64,000 nucleotides of DNA from Planctomycetia bacterium TMED53 (lineage in GTDB: Bacteria > Planctomycetota > UBA8108 > UBA1146), in assembly GCA_002167285.1 (NCBI GenBank), contig NHDG01000067.1:86093-150092 (forward strand), read 5' to 3'. How positions within the stretch are numbered: position 1 is the stretch's first letter; the number at the start of each line of letters is the position of its first letter. Under the pieces are notes generated by a model, which did not search any database, had not been told where the DNA came from, and saw only the letters and a program-made list of their open reading frames with translations. The translations under genes were made by a program, and so were the position numbers. Of this stretch, positions 7,486-16,120 are shown piece after piece.

Positions 7486-10400
7486 ATGTTCAAAAATCGA
7501 TCATTTCTCGCTCTGACGGCGACCCAATTCCTCGGTGCGTTCAATGACAACATCTTCAAGCAGTTCATCCTTTTGATCGCGCTACAGATGAGTCTTGAAT
7601 ACCTACCTCTGGATGCCCAAGCGGTGGCGATGGGGATCTTTGCTTTTCCATTTGTCATGTTTGCCTGCCTGGGTGGGTCCATCGCCGACCGAGTCCCCAA
7701 ACGCCGAGTGATCATCCTCGTCAAATTGAGTGAAATCTTCGTCATGATTCTTGGAATGGGTGCTTTCTTCCTCGCCAAATCTGATCCAGATCTGGGGATC
7801 ATGGCGATGATGGGCGTTCTCTTCCTCATGGGAACCCAGAGTGCATTCTTCGGTCCGTCAAAATTTGGAATCATTCCAGAGACGGTCAGTGAATCGAATC
7901 TGACCCGAGCAAATGCCATCATCAGCATGACCTCGAACATCGCCATCATCCTTGGAACGACATTCGCGGGATTGATGTTCCTCTTCCTCAATCCTGGAGG
8001 AGACCTGACCCAGGGTTACCCCAACTGGTACAGCGGCGTCATCTTCATCTTCATCGCGATCATCGGCTGGATTTGTGCTCAAAAAATCAAATCCGGAGCA
8101 GAAGCGAGTGCACCCCATCGAAAACTGGAGTGGAACCCGATTCATGAGTTGCGTCACCTCGCGACCGACAAGCCTCTCCTTGGAGCAGTGATCTCCACCG
8201 GTTGGTTCTTCCTGATCGGTGCGCTCGCATTGGCCTCCCTCAATGTATGCGGTAAAGAAGTGTTGTCGTTAGGAGATGGGGGCTCCCGCCTCTTCTTCTT
8301 CGTCGCCGGCGGAATCGGCTTGGGCAGCCTATTAGCCAGTAAACTCTCGGGGGACAAGGTCGAGATCGGCATCGTTCCCGTAGGGGGAATTTTGATGACC
8401 GCCGGCTTTGCCCTGACCACCATCGTCGAAGAAACGCTGCTCGGTTACGGATCAACGCTGACGATCGCCGGAATTGGCGGCGGCATGTTCTTGGTACCTC
8501 TTGTCGCATACATCCAAGAACGCTCCCGCGGAGAGGAGCGGGGGAAAATCCAAGGTGCCTCTGAATTCGTCACCTTTTCCTTCATCTTCATGTCCGCACT
8601 CGTATGGGACTTTTTCGTCAACACCAACATGCTCGCCCTGAGCCCGGAAGGCACTCTACTGGCGATCGCTGTGCTGGCATTGACGGGAACACTGGGTGTC
8701 TTCTTTGCCGTCCCCCACATCGCCGTGCGATTCCCGGTTTGGATCCTCGTACACACTCTCTATCGGATTCGAATCCTTGGTATGGAAAACGTTCCACGCC
8801 GCGGAGGAGCATTGCTGGTCGTCAATCACTTGTCCTACGCAGATCCATTCCTCGTCGGAGCCTCGATCCCTCGCTTTGTACATTTCCTTATGCATCGTCA
8901 ATTCAAGGACATGGGGCTCATCGGTTGGGCAAGCCATCTGATGCGCGCGATACCGGTCTCCAGTGATGATGGCCCCCGTGCCATCATCCAGTCCTTAGAA
9001 AACGCAGCCGAGCACGCTCGCAATGGAAACATCGTCTGCATCTTCGCTGAGGGGGGGATTTCTAGAACCGGTAACTTACTGCCATTCTCGAAAGGCCTCG
9101 AAAAGATTGCCCGAAAAGCGGACGTTCCCATCATTCCGGTCTACCTCGATCGGGTCTGGGGCAGCATCTTTTCATTCCGCGGTAAAAAATTCTTCTTCAA
9201 ACGTCCGCTGCGATTGCCATACCCGGTCACTGTCACCATCGGTGAGCCGATGGCTCCCGATTCCACCGCCCGACAAGTCCGTTCGCGAGTGGAAGAGCTG
9301 AGTGCTCTCGCCCTCGATTCACGCAAACAAAAGGGAATCACCCTCGCCACCCGCTTCCTCACGGTTGCTCGAAAATCTAGTGGCAGAACTGCGGTTATCG
9401 AAAAAGATCGCCGCCTCTCATTCCGCAAATTTCTAATTCTTGTGCTGCTCCTACGAAGGAAACTGCGCAAGCGATTAGAGGGACAACAGAATATCGGGGT
9501 GATTCTTCCCTCCGGAGTCGGCGGCGCTGCGATCAACATCGCTCTGACCGTCATGGGAAAAACGGTCAGTAATCTGAATTTCACCGCCGGCACAGCGTCG
9601 CTGAAATCTGCTTGTGAACAGTTAGAGCTAAAGACCATCATTTCAGCAAAGATGTTCACCAGCAAAATTGATATGGACATCTCAGAATTCGCGCCCGATG
9701 TCGAAGTCATCGACCTTCCCGCATTGCTGACACGCGAGGTCTCCACCGGGGACAAGATCATGGCGATGCTCACAGCTTTACTGCCATCGACTTTCTTGCG
9801 CTCTCTGCCAGGAGTTCCCCAAGATCCAGATCAAGATGTTTCAATCATGTTCTCATCAGGATCTACTGGCACGCCCAAGGGAGTGCGACTCTCACACCAC
9901 AACATCCTTTCGAATGTGCGTAGTGTTTCACAAATCTTTGATGTCGATCACAAAGATCGGGTCGTCGGCTCTCTGCCCTTCTTCCATGTCTTTGGTTACA
10001 CCATCACTCTTTGGTTCCCCCTTGGAAATGCGATCGGCGCCATCTATCACAATAATCCGATGGACACCGACATCATCGCCGAGCTCACCAGAGATCACAA
10101 AGGCACGATCTTCCTGTCAACACCGACCTTCTACAGAACCTACCTGCGACGCTTCCAACCGGAAGATTTCCAATCGGTTCGGATCGCAGGTGCTGGAGCA
10201 GAGAAGCTGAAAGCGAGTCTTGCCGAAGCTTGGGAGGAGCGCTTCGGCTCACCACTCCTTGAAGGTTATGGCTGTACCGAACTGAGCCCGGTGGTATCGG
10301 TGAATCTTCCAGATATCGATGTACCCGGATTCCGTCACAAGACCCGCAAACTAGGAACCATCGGGCTTCCAATTCCAGGTGTAGTCACCCGCGTCGTTGA

Positions 10401-10950
10401 TCCAGAAACAGGAGAAGATCTCCCCCATGGGGAAGCAGGCCTACTTCTGATTAAAGGCCCCAGTGTGATGCAAGGATACCTGGGCAGGGATGACCTCACC
10501 GCAGAAGCGTTCGACGGAGAATGGTACAAGACCGGAGACATCGCCAAGGTCGACGAGGATGGCTTCCTCGTCATCACCGACCGCTTGTCTCGATTCTCTA
10601 AACTCGGCGGCGAAATGGTCCCCCATGTGCTGATTGAAGAAGCCATCCAAGAAATCATCGACGCTGCGATTCCCGATGAGGAGGAAACGGATGGCGAAGC
10701 GATGGTCGCTGTGACAGCAGTTCCCGATGAATCAAAAGGGGAAAAGCTCGTGGTCGTTCATGGCGAACTCCCCATCGACCCTCCCGAAATCCTCGAAAGC
10801 TTGAGAACCCGTGGGGACTTGCCTAATCTCTGGCTGCCCCGAAAAGAAGCATTCGTGCCTGTCGCGGAGGTCCCACGCCTGGGATCAGGAAAACTGGATT
10901 TGAAAGCGGTCAAAAACCTGGCCCTCGATCACTTCGGAATCGGCGGTTGA
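7486..10950 (+). CDS. LplT-Aas fusion: lysophospholipid transporter / 2-acyl-GPE acyltransferase / acyl-ACP synthetase
   Basis: This 1154-residue protein has three domains. Residues 1 to about 410 are a major facilitator with the LplT signature FLGAFNDNIFK at the N-terminus. At about 430-620 is a PlsC-type acyltransferase with NHLSYAD (the NHx4D box, about 446-452) and FAEGGIS. At about 630-1150 is an AMP-forming acyl-CoA/ACP synthetase with the ATP loop SSGSTGTPKG (about 788-797), EGYGCTELSP and KTGDIAKVDEDGF. Known LplT and Aas proteins flip lysophosphatidylethanolamine across the inner membrane and re-acylate it with a fatty acid activated on ACP. The gene heads a tight co-directional run: its TGA overlaps the region where mazG begins, followed by lptF and lptG. 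Confidence 0.92.
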   Translation: MFKNRSFLALTATQFLGAFNDNIFKQFILLIALQMSLEYLPLDAQAVAMGIFAFPFVMFACLGGSIADRVPKRRVIILVKLSEIFVMILGMGAFFLAKSDPDLGIMAMMGVLFLMGTQSAFFGPSKFGIIPETVSESNLTRANAIISMTSNIAIILGTTFAGLMFLFLNPGGDLTQGYPNWYSGVIFIFIAIIGWICAQKIKSGAEASAPHRKLEWNPIHELRHLATDKPLLGAVISTGWFFLIGALALASLNVCGKEVLSLGDGGSRLFFFVAGGIGLGSLLASKLSGDKVEIGIVPVGGILMTAGFALTTIVEETLLGYGSTLTIAGIGGGMFLVPLVAYIQERSRGEERGKIQGASEFVTFSFIFMSALVWDFFVNTNMLALSPEGTLLAIAVLALTGTLGVFFAVPHIAVRFPVWILVHTLYRIRILGMENVPRRGGALLVVNHLSYADPFLVGASIPRFVHFLMHRQFKDMGLIGWASHLMRAIPVSSDDGPRAIIQSLENAAEHARNGNIVCIFAEGGISRTGNLLPFSKGLEKIARKADVPIIPVYLDRVWGSIFSFRGKKFFFKRPLRLPYPVTVTIGEPMAPDSTARQVRSRVEELSALALDSRKQKGITLATRFLTVARKSSGRTAVIEKDRRLSFRKFLILVLLLRRKLRKRLEGQQNIGVILPSGVGGAAINIALTVMGKTVSNLNFTAGTASLKSACEQLELKTIISAKMFTSKIDMDISEFAPDVEVIDLPALLTREVSTGDKIMAMLTALLPSTFLRSLPGVPQDPDQDVSIMFSSGSTGTPKGVRLSHHNILSNVRSVSQIFDVDHKDRVVGSLPFFHVFGYTITLWFPLGNAIGAIYHNNPMDTDIIAELTRDHKGTIFLSTPTFYRTYLRRFQPEDFQSVRIAGAGAEKLKASLAEAWEERFGSPLLEGYGCTELSPVVSVNLPDIDVPGFRHKTRKLGTIGLPIPGVVTRVVDPETGEDLPHGEAGLLLIKGPSVMQGYLGRDDLTAEAFDGEWYKTGDIAKVDEDGFLVITDRLSRFSKLGGEMVPHVLIEEAIQEIIDAAIPDEEETDGEAMVAVTAVPDESKGEKLVVVHGELPIDPPEILESLRTRGDLPNLWLPRKEAFVPVAEVPRLGSGKLDLKAVKNLALDHFGIGG

Positions 10951-11006
10951 TGGGGTGGTTCCCATGCCCATCAGCCGTCATGATGACTCCTGAAGAAGGA
11001 GGATCG

Positions 11007-11348
11007 ATGGCCCCCGAGCAGGAACCTGATCTAGGAATCCGAAGTTTTCAAAAAACCATCGAAAGCATCTACTTCGAAAAAGATTCCAAACGCGGAGTAG
11101 AAGGCTCATTCATGTGGCTGGTCGAGGAGGTTGGAGAACTGGCACGCTGCCTAAACTCCCCCGATGCGAACTCCCCTGAAGAGCAAGCTGAGTTTGCCGA
11201 TGTCCTCGCCTGGCTGGCCAGCATCGCCTCCATTAGAGGGGTCGATCTTGCGACCTGTGTGAATCAAAAATACGGAACCGGCTGCCCGCGCTGTGATAAA
11301 ACCCCCTGTAACTGTCACCACCGTGAAGAGAAATCGACCCAACAATGA
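11007..11348 (+). CDS. MazG-like nucleotide pyrophosphohydrolase with C-terminal Cys/His cluster
   Basis: The MazG fold is recognised from SFMWLVEEVGELARCL and EEQAEFADVLAWLASIA, which carry the ExxE and ExxD metal ligands of the helical NTP pyrophosphohydrolases. The start at 11007 is set by AAGGAGG five bases upstream; the frame is open back to 10947, overlapping the preceding stop. The 113-residue protein ends in CPRCDKTPCNC plus two histidines, a probable zinc site absent from classical MazG. The family hydrolyses non-canonical or excess NTPs. Its stop overlaps the lptF start in ATGA, so translation is likely coupled. The substrate is not predictable. Confidence 0.85.
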   Translation: MAPEQEPDLGIRSFQKTIESIYFEKDSKRGVEGSFMWLVEEVGELARCLNSPDANSPEEQAEFADVLAWLASIASIRGVDLATCVNQKYGTGCPRCDKTPCNCHHREEKSTQQ

Positions 11349-12574
11349 AGAAACTGGGAGTCCTCGACCGTTACCTACTAAAGGATCTCATCGTCTCGAC
11401 CCTCTTCAGTCAATTGGTGTTGTGCGTCCTCGTCAGCATCGTCTTTGCTATGAAAGCGGTCAGCTCCGGATACTCCTTGGGGATCGTCATCCCTTGGCTC
11501 GGTGATAGCCTCCTTTACAGCATGTACTTCACGACGCCGATGTCCGTGATGGCTGGTTGTAGTCTCAGTTACGGTAATTTCGTCGCCGATCGAGAATACA
11601 CCGCTGCCGTCGCATCAGGCATCAGCCCATCCCGGCTCTTCCTACCGATGACGATGCTCATCATCCCTATCTTGATGCTGCTGATGTTCACTCAATCGAC
11701 ACTGCTCCCTGAACTTCAACACCGCAAACAAGACATTAGCCGCTTTTTTGTCAAGCAGCTGGAAAACATCGGTGACGGCAAAAAGGGACAGATCCCCCTC
11801 GACGATCAAGGCGGAGTCATCTACTGGGAAGAGATCCGCAATGGAACAGATCTCAAGGTGGTCTTCATCGAGAAACAGCTCAATGTTTCGGCAGGAGGTG
11901 CAGTTGCCAACTCTTCTGTAACCGATGAAACTCCTCCAACAAAAATAAATGCCAGACGAGCAAAGCTCAGTGTCGACGAAGAACGAGGGCTCATTCGCCT
12001 GACCCTTCGTGATGTCAGTGTGGTGTTTCCGGTTAACAGCTCTCCAACGGGGCAAAAAGAGTTCCTTGATTGGGATCACGAAACGATCGAGTTTGATCAG
12101 TTCAATGTGGACTTCCCTGTCAGCTCAAGGAACCGTAGACCCAACGACTTACCTACCGCTGAATTGGCAGAGCGCGTCACGTTGCTCAAAGCGGAGGTAA
12201 AAGAGATCGGGGAAACCTGGAACACTCTTCCAACTGCCGAAGAGAAACAGAAAAGTGAACTACGACAGGCTAATCTGACCCGCTCTATCCGCAGAGGCGA
12301 GACTGAAATTTGGCGTCGTAGAGCGATGGCTTTATCAGTCCTCACCTTTGCATTGATCGGATCTCCCCTCGCCCTTCTGATGAGGACACCCCAAAAACTA
12401 GTGCCCTTCTTCTTCTCACTACTGGCAGTACTCGCCGTCTTCTACCCCCTCACTTACGGAGGAATCCAACTGAGCAGGGCCACCGGCGCACCCCCTTGGC
12501 TAACAGTTCTTTCAGGGAACTACATCTTGCTGGGGATCTCTTTGGCGATGCTTTTCAGATTGAGGACGCGATGA
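11345..12574 (+). CDS. LptF/LptG-family LPS export permease (first copy)
   Basis: This 409-residue permease of the YjgP/YjgQ family has the expected layout. Near the N-terminus is RYLLKDLIVSTLFSQLVLCVLVSIVF. Several membrane helices follow, then a large periplasmic beta-jellyroll (about 130-330) and three C-terminal helices beginning RRRAMALSVLTFALIGSPLALL. In the LptB2FG complex the permease pair extracts LPS from the inner membrane into the LptC-A-D bridge. It overlaps both neighbours in ATGA motifs (mazG stop, second permease start). A charged helical insertion (about 275-315) precedes the last membrane segments. Which copy is F and which is G is not certain. Confidence 0.88.
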   Translation: MKKLGVLDRYLLKDLIVSTLFSQLVLCVLVSIVFAMKAVSSGYSLGIVIPWLGDSLLYSMYFTTPMSVMAGCSLSYGNFVADREYTAAVASGISPSRLFLPMTMLIIPILMLLMFTQSTLLPELQHRKQDISRFFVKQLENIGDGKKGQIPLDDQGGVIYWEEIRNGTDLKVVFIEKQLNVSAGGAVANSSVTDETPPTKINARRAKLSVDEERGLIRLTLRDVSVVFPVNSSPTGQKEFLDWDHETIEFDQFNVDFPVSSRNRRPNDLPTAELAERVTLLKAEVKEIGETWNTLPTAEEKQKSELRQANLTRSIRRGETEIWRRRAMALSVLTFALIGSPLALLMRTPQKLVPFFFSLLAVLAVFYPLTYGGIQLSRATGAPPWLTVLSGNYILLGISLAMLFRLRTR

Positions 12575-13716
12575 AAATTTGGAATCGCCCGCCTCTTAAA
12601 TGGTTGCCGTTGAAAACCATCGACAGATACCTGATCCGGCAGTATCTGGTTTCTTGGTGCATCTGCTCTTTCGCGATTCTCTCCCTCTTTTGCGTGATCG
12701 ATGGAGTCTCAAGGCTTGACCGCTTCCTGCGCCATGATCAACCTTTGCCATTGGTGATTCTGCGATACTTCTCAGGAATGATTCCCATCTACTTCACCCA
12801 GTACTTGGGCCCGATCTTGACTCTCTTTGCGGCCATGTTCACCGCAACACAAATCAATAAGGGCCGTGAACTGATCCCGTTGCGAGCGGCAGGGATTCCA
12901 CTTCCAAGAATCTTGGCTTCATTCTTCCTGATGGCTTTGTTGATGTCGGGCTTGATGATTTTAGTTCAGGAGACGGTAGTCCCCTCTCTTAAGGACGAGA
13001 TCCGCCTTGCCGATTCATACGGTCGATCACGAACCAATATTCAGCCAGAGATGGTGTCAGATAGCCTCAACAACCTCATCAAAGTCACGAGCTATCTCCC
13101 CCACGAAAAGAGGGGGCAAAAAGCTCGGATCATGAGCCTCCATGCGGGTTCAGGAAAACTGGAAACCCTCATCAGTGCTCGCGAGTTGATTTGGAAATCC
13201 CCGGAATCAGGGCAGCCCTATTGGCTCCTACGTGAAGGCAAGAAGGAGCAGTATCACGAGAATGGCCAAAAGGTGCCATTCCCCCAACCAGATGGCACTG
13301 TTCGACTTAGCTTGGCATTCGACGAGCTCAAGTTGGAAACGGATATGCGCCCTGTAGACCTAGAATCCAGTGACAATGAAATCGAATATCTCTCCTTCAG
13401 GGAATTGCGAGATCAGTACAAACGTCGACCCCATCTCACCCACCTCGAAGTCAAACTTCACCGACGCTTCGCATTCCCCCTAGCAAACTTCATCCTGTTA
13501 CTATTGGGGATCCCGTTCGTGATGCGATCGGAGAGCCAATCGATCATCCTCGGTCTATCGATGGCCCTTGCTCTTGGAACGGCCTACCTGATTTTCACCG
13601 AGATCTGCGCCCACTTAGGAAATATTGGCGGACTCAACCCGATGCTGTCAGCGTGGCTACCGGTTCTCTTTTTTGGAGCGCTGGGATTAACTCTGTTTGA
13701 TGGCATCGAAGACTGA
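12571..13716 (+). CDS. LptF/LptG-family LPS export permease (second copy)
   Basis: This 381-residue partner permease begins RYLIRQYLVSWCICSFAILSLF, continues with LRYFSGMIPIYFTQYLGPILTL and GRELIPLRAAGIPLPRIL, and ends in the typical LKVHRRFAFPLANFILLLLGIPF-type block. ATG 12571 is chosen because it overlaps the previous stop (ATGA); the frame extends to 12496. Adjacent lptF-lptG pairs are standard for LPS-making bacteria. The gene ends the envelope run and converges with the second ECF sigma gene 54 bases later. Confidence 0.9.
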   Translation: MKIWNRPPLKWLPLKTIDRYLIRQYLVSWCICSFAILSLFCVIDGVSRLDRFLRHDQPLPLVILRYFSGMIPIYFTQYLGPILTLFAAMFTATQINKGRELIPLRAAGIPLPRILASFFLMALLMSGLMILVQETVVPSLKDEIRLADSYGRSRTNIQPEMVSDSLNNLIKVTSYLPHEKRGQKARIMSLHAGSGKLETLISARELIWKSPESGQPYWLLREGKKEQYHENGQKVPFPQPDGTVRLSLAFDELKLETDMRPVDLESSDNEIEYLSFRELRDQYKRRPHLTHLEVKLHRRFAFPLANFILLLLGIPFVMRSESQSIILGLSMALALGTAYLIFTEICAHLGNIGGLNPMLSAWLPVLFFGALGLTLFDGIED

Positions 13717-13770
13717 CGTACTTGAGGCAGATTCCATCAATCACTTCACTCACTCAAAGTGCTGTGAGGC

Positions 13771-14349
13771 CTAGGTAATTTGACGCAAAGCTTCAATGGC
13801 TCGCTGATAGCGTTTGCGAACAACAGCAGGAGTAATACTCAATCGGTCAGCGATCTCCGCGGTCTCCAACCCGTCGAGTTTTAGCCATAAGACACTCGCA
13901 TAGATTTCATCGAGTCGTTCGATAAGTGCGTGAAGCCATTCCGATTCTTCACGCTCGATCACCAAGGCTTCCCCCCCAACCACATCTGGATCGATGGGAA
14001 TAGAGACCAGCCCTCCTGGAACGTTCGACTCCCCTTTGAAGTTTTCATTCTTCTTGACGGCATCTAGAATAGTCCATTGGGCATTCTTCAGCACCAGGTT
14101 GATAAAGTCTTGCGTTGAAGCGGTCTCAGGGAGATTTTCTAGGACTCTGAGGGCTCTCAGAAAAACGTCTTGGCACATGTCATCTACTTGGATTTTTCGC
14201 CTCAACGATAATCCCGATTGCTGCTCTAAATACATTTGAATCTTAGGTTGAACCAAAGAAAACAAGTGACTTCTCGCAGATGAATCTCCGCGAATCGCTG
14301 ACCTCAGAGTTGCTGAGAAATCAGCTTCTATATCGTTTTCCCCGGCCAA
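13771..14349 (-). CDS. ECF-like sigma-70 family factor
   Basis: This protein of about 192 residues has a region 2 with RRKIQVDDMCQDVFLRALR and region 4 with LWLKLDGLETAEIADRLSI followed by TPAVVRKRYQRAIEALR, the recognition helix. It lacks an obvious C-terminal extension. There is no in-frame ATG before the conserved domain. TTG 14349 is favoured because GGGGAGAG lies 7 bases upstream, while TTG 14364 is also possible. No anti-sigma gene is adjacent. The sequence resembles the planctomycete-expanded ECF-like groups more than RpoE. Confidence 0.85.
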   Translation of the reverse strand: MAGENDIEADFSATLRSAIRGDSSARSHLFSLVQPKIQMYLEQQSGLSLRRKIQVDDMCQDVFLRALRVLENLPETASTQDFINLVLKNAQWTILDAVKKNENFKGESNVPGGLVSIPIDPDVVGGEALVIEREESEWLHALIERLDEIYASVLWLKLDGLETAEIADRLSITPAVVRKRYQRAIEALRQIT

Positions 14350-14444
14350 TTGGTCTCTCCCCAAAAAAAGTGAAACAAGTCGGTCTAAAGATGTAGTTCA
14401 TCACCCTCAAAGTCTTTTGCTAAAAGTCTTCTGCTAGTGGGTCC

Positions 14445-14468
14445 GATGGGGCCGGCCGAAGCCCCATC
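14445..14468. other. Perfect 8-bp inverted repeat (hairpin)
   Basis: GATGGGGC and GCCCCATC flank the 8-base loop CGGCCGAA. The stem is GC-rich and stable on either strand. No T-run follows, so it is not a canonical intrinsic terminator. It lies about 96 bases upstream of the ECF-like sigma start and could sit in its 5' leader. Confidence 0.4.
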
Positions 14469-14797
14469 TTCTGACGATAACCGAATATCACTCATCTTCT
14501 CCGATTTTCCAGCTTTTTTAATTTCCCTGTCACAGCGCGCGACTTCGGATCGCTGATGGATATAGGGGAAGGTCTGTTTTGGAGGGTTCCTCCTCAAGAA
14601 CGCTTCAAAGGCAGACCTGATCCTAGAGCTCGACTGTTGAAGATTCAGTCGAATTACGATCAGAACTGGTCGAAATCAAAAAACATAGATTTTGAGACCC
14701 GGGGGCTGGTAAATGGCCGTTCTACCGCCCTCGGTGTTCTCTTTTTTGGTGTTCTCTTCTTCGTCTGGCTACCTTTTAAGATCCACCGGTGATTGGG

Positions 14798-14824
14798 GAG
14801 AGCTCGTGCAGGGGTTGAGCTCTC
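14798..14824. other. Perfect 8-bp inverted repeat GAGAGCTC/GAGCTCTC
   Basis: The two arms are separated by 11 bases (GTGCAGGGGTT). It lies 54 bases before the 31-bp tandem repeats. Function unknown; a protein-binding site or RNA hairpin are both possible. Confidence 0.4.
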
Positions 14825-14877
14825 TTAGCGAATATCGCGACCAAATATACATTTGCTGGTTGAGTAAATTCGAGGCT

Positions 14878-14970
14878 GATCAGCTGTTGATTGATCAACT
14901 TCGTGGTTGATCAGCTGTTGATTGATCAACTTCGTGGTTGATCAGCTGTTGATTGATCAACTTCGTGGTT
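14878..14970. repeat. Three perfect 31-bp tandem repeats
   Basis: Units at 14878-14908, 14909-14939 and 14940-14970 are identical, and a partial fourth copy (GATCAGC) runs to 14977, across the stop codon of the cystathionine lyase gene. Each unit junction carries the inverted repeat TGATCAAC/GTTGATCA around the 6-base loop TTCGTG, so the array can form a series of hairpins. There are no spacers, so it is not CRISPR. It may serve as a multi-hairpin 3' end for the minus-strand transcript or be recent slippage. Confidence 0.85.
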
Positions 14971-14972
14971 GA

Positions 14973-16118
14973 TCAGCCTTGACCGATCGCTTGATCCAAA
15001 TCTTCCAGCAGGTCCTCTACCGATTCTATTCCCACCGAGATTCGAATCAGTCCATCAGAAAGTCCCTCTGCCCGTCGTGTTTCGACAGGAATCGCGCCGT
15101 GGGTCATCGAGGGCGGATGTTCGATCAGGCTTTCAACTCCACCAAGACTCTCCGCAAGGGCGAAGACTTGAGTCCGAGAGACCATCTTGCGAGCCTCCTC
15201 CTCAGAAGCGCCCGCCAACTCGAAGGAAATCATACCGCCGGGTGCACGCATCTGACGACTGGCAATCTCGAATCCCTCGTGACTCTCGAGCCCAGGATAA
15301 AAGACTTTGCCAATCCGTGAATCATTTTCGAGCCAGGTGGCAATCTGAGCGGCATTTTCACAGTGGCGATCGAGACGTACTGCAAGAGTCTTCGTTCCAC
15401 GCAAGGTCAAGAAACAATCGAGGGGACCAGGCACACCACCTACTGCATTTTGCAGGAATGCCAACTTTTCATGGAGATCGTCATCCGAAGTGATGAGTGC
15501 CCCTCCAACCACATCTGAATGGCCACCCAGATATTTAGTCACCGAATGAACGACGATGTCCGCTCCAAGCTTGAGGGGCTGCTGGAGATAGGGAGTGGCA
15601 AAGGTGTTATCGACCACCAGCAGTACGCCCTTTTCCTTGCAGACTGCGGCGACTGCAGCAATGTCGGTGATCCGCAATAACGGATTTGTCGGTGTTTCGA
15701 GCCAGACCATCCGTGTCTTCTCTGTGATGGCATCCCTAACTTGATCGACATCTCCGGTATTAACGAAATCAAATCCGATTCCCATCGGTCCATATACCTG
15801 GGTAAAGATGCGATGGGTTCCACCGTACAAGTCATTCCCGGCAACGACGTGATCTTCAGGTGACAAGAGTTTCAACACCGCATCCGTAGCAGCCAAACCA
15901 CTCGCAAAGCAAAGGCCGTGCGTTCCCCCCTCAAGGGAAGCCAAGTTTGCTTCCAATGCAGACCGGGTCGGATTCCCGGTGCGGGAATACTCGTAACCCT
16001 GATGAACTCCAGGTGCCTCCTGAACATAGGTGGAGGTGAGATAAACCGGGGTCATGACCGCACCGGTACTGGGGTCGGGATGTTGTCCAGCGTGGATAGC
16101 TCGTGTTTCAAATTTCAC
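14973..16118 (-). CDS. Cystathionine gamma-lyase / gamma-synthase family enzyme
   Basis: This 381-residue PLP enzyme of the Cys/Met metabolism family shows YEYSRTGNPTR, the PLP-contacting VVDNTFATPYLQ, and Schiff-base Lys195 in HSVTKYLGGHSD. Near the C-terminus is SLGGVESLIEHPPSMTH. The sequence alone does not separate gamma-synthase (transsulfuration toward methionine) from gamma-lyase (cystathionine to cysteine). The cystathionine beta-synthase gene directly upstream, with only 2 bases between stop and GTG start, argues for gamma-lyase in the homocysteine-to-cysteine direction. The gene's 3' end runs into the 31-bp repeat array. Confidence 0.9.
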   Translation of the reverse strand: MKFETRAIHAGQHPDPSTGAVMTPVYLTSTYVQEAPGVHQGYEYSRTGNPTRSALEANLASLEGGTHGLCFASGLAATDAVLKLLSPEDHVVAGNDLYGGTHRIFTQVYGPMGIGFDFVNTGDVDQVRDAITEKTRMVWLETPTNPLLRITDIAAVAAVCKEKGVLLVVDNTFATPYLQQPLKLGADIVVHSVTKYLGGHSDVVGGALITSDDDLHEKLAFLQNAVGGVPGPLDCFLTLRGTKTLAVRLDRHCENAAQIATWLENDSRIGKVFYPGLESHEGFEIASRQMRAPGGMISFELAGASEEEARKMVSRTQVFALAESLGGVESLIEHPPSMTHGAIPVETRRAEGLSDGLIRISVGIESVEDLLEDLDQAIGQG

Positions 16119-16120
16119 GG

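Larger units (their letters stand above)
14350..14972. other. Long non-coding stretch with hairpins and tandem repeats
   Basis: About 620 bases carry no ORF with protein-like character; the short ORFs here look like chance frames. What can be seen: a perfect 8-bp inverted repeat GATGGGGC/GCCCCATC (14445-14468), a second one GAGAGCTC/GAGCTCTC (14798-14824), a duplicated GGTGTTCTCTT (about 14732-14757), and three 31-bp tandem repeats at the right end. It could hold the sigma-gene promoter, a small RNA, or both. Confidence 0.5.

Noticed and set aside
14556-14910. Small plus-strand ORFs (78 and 65 codons) in the non-coding region
   Set aside because: No ribosome-binding site, no protein-like pattern, and they overlap hairpins and the repeat array.
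14878-14977. CRISPR-like array
   Set aside because: The 31-bp units are directly adjacent with no spacers, and no cas gene is in the window.
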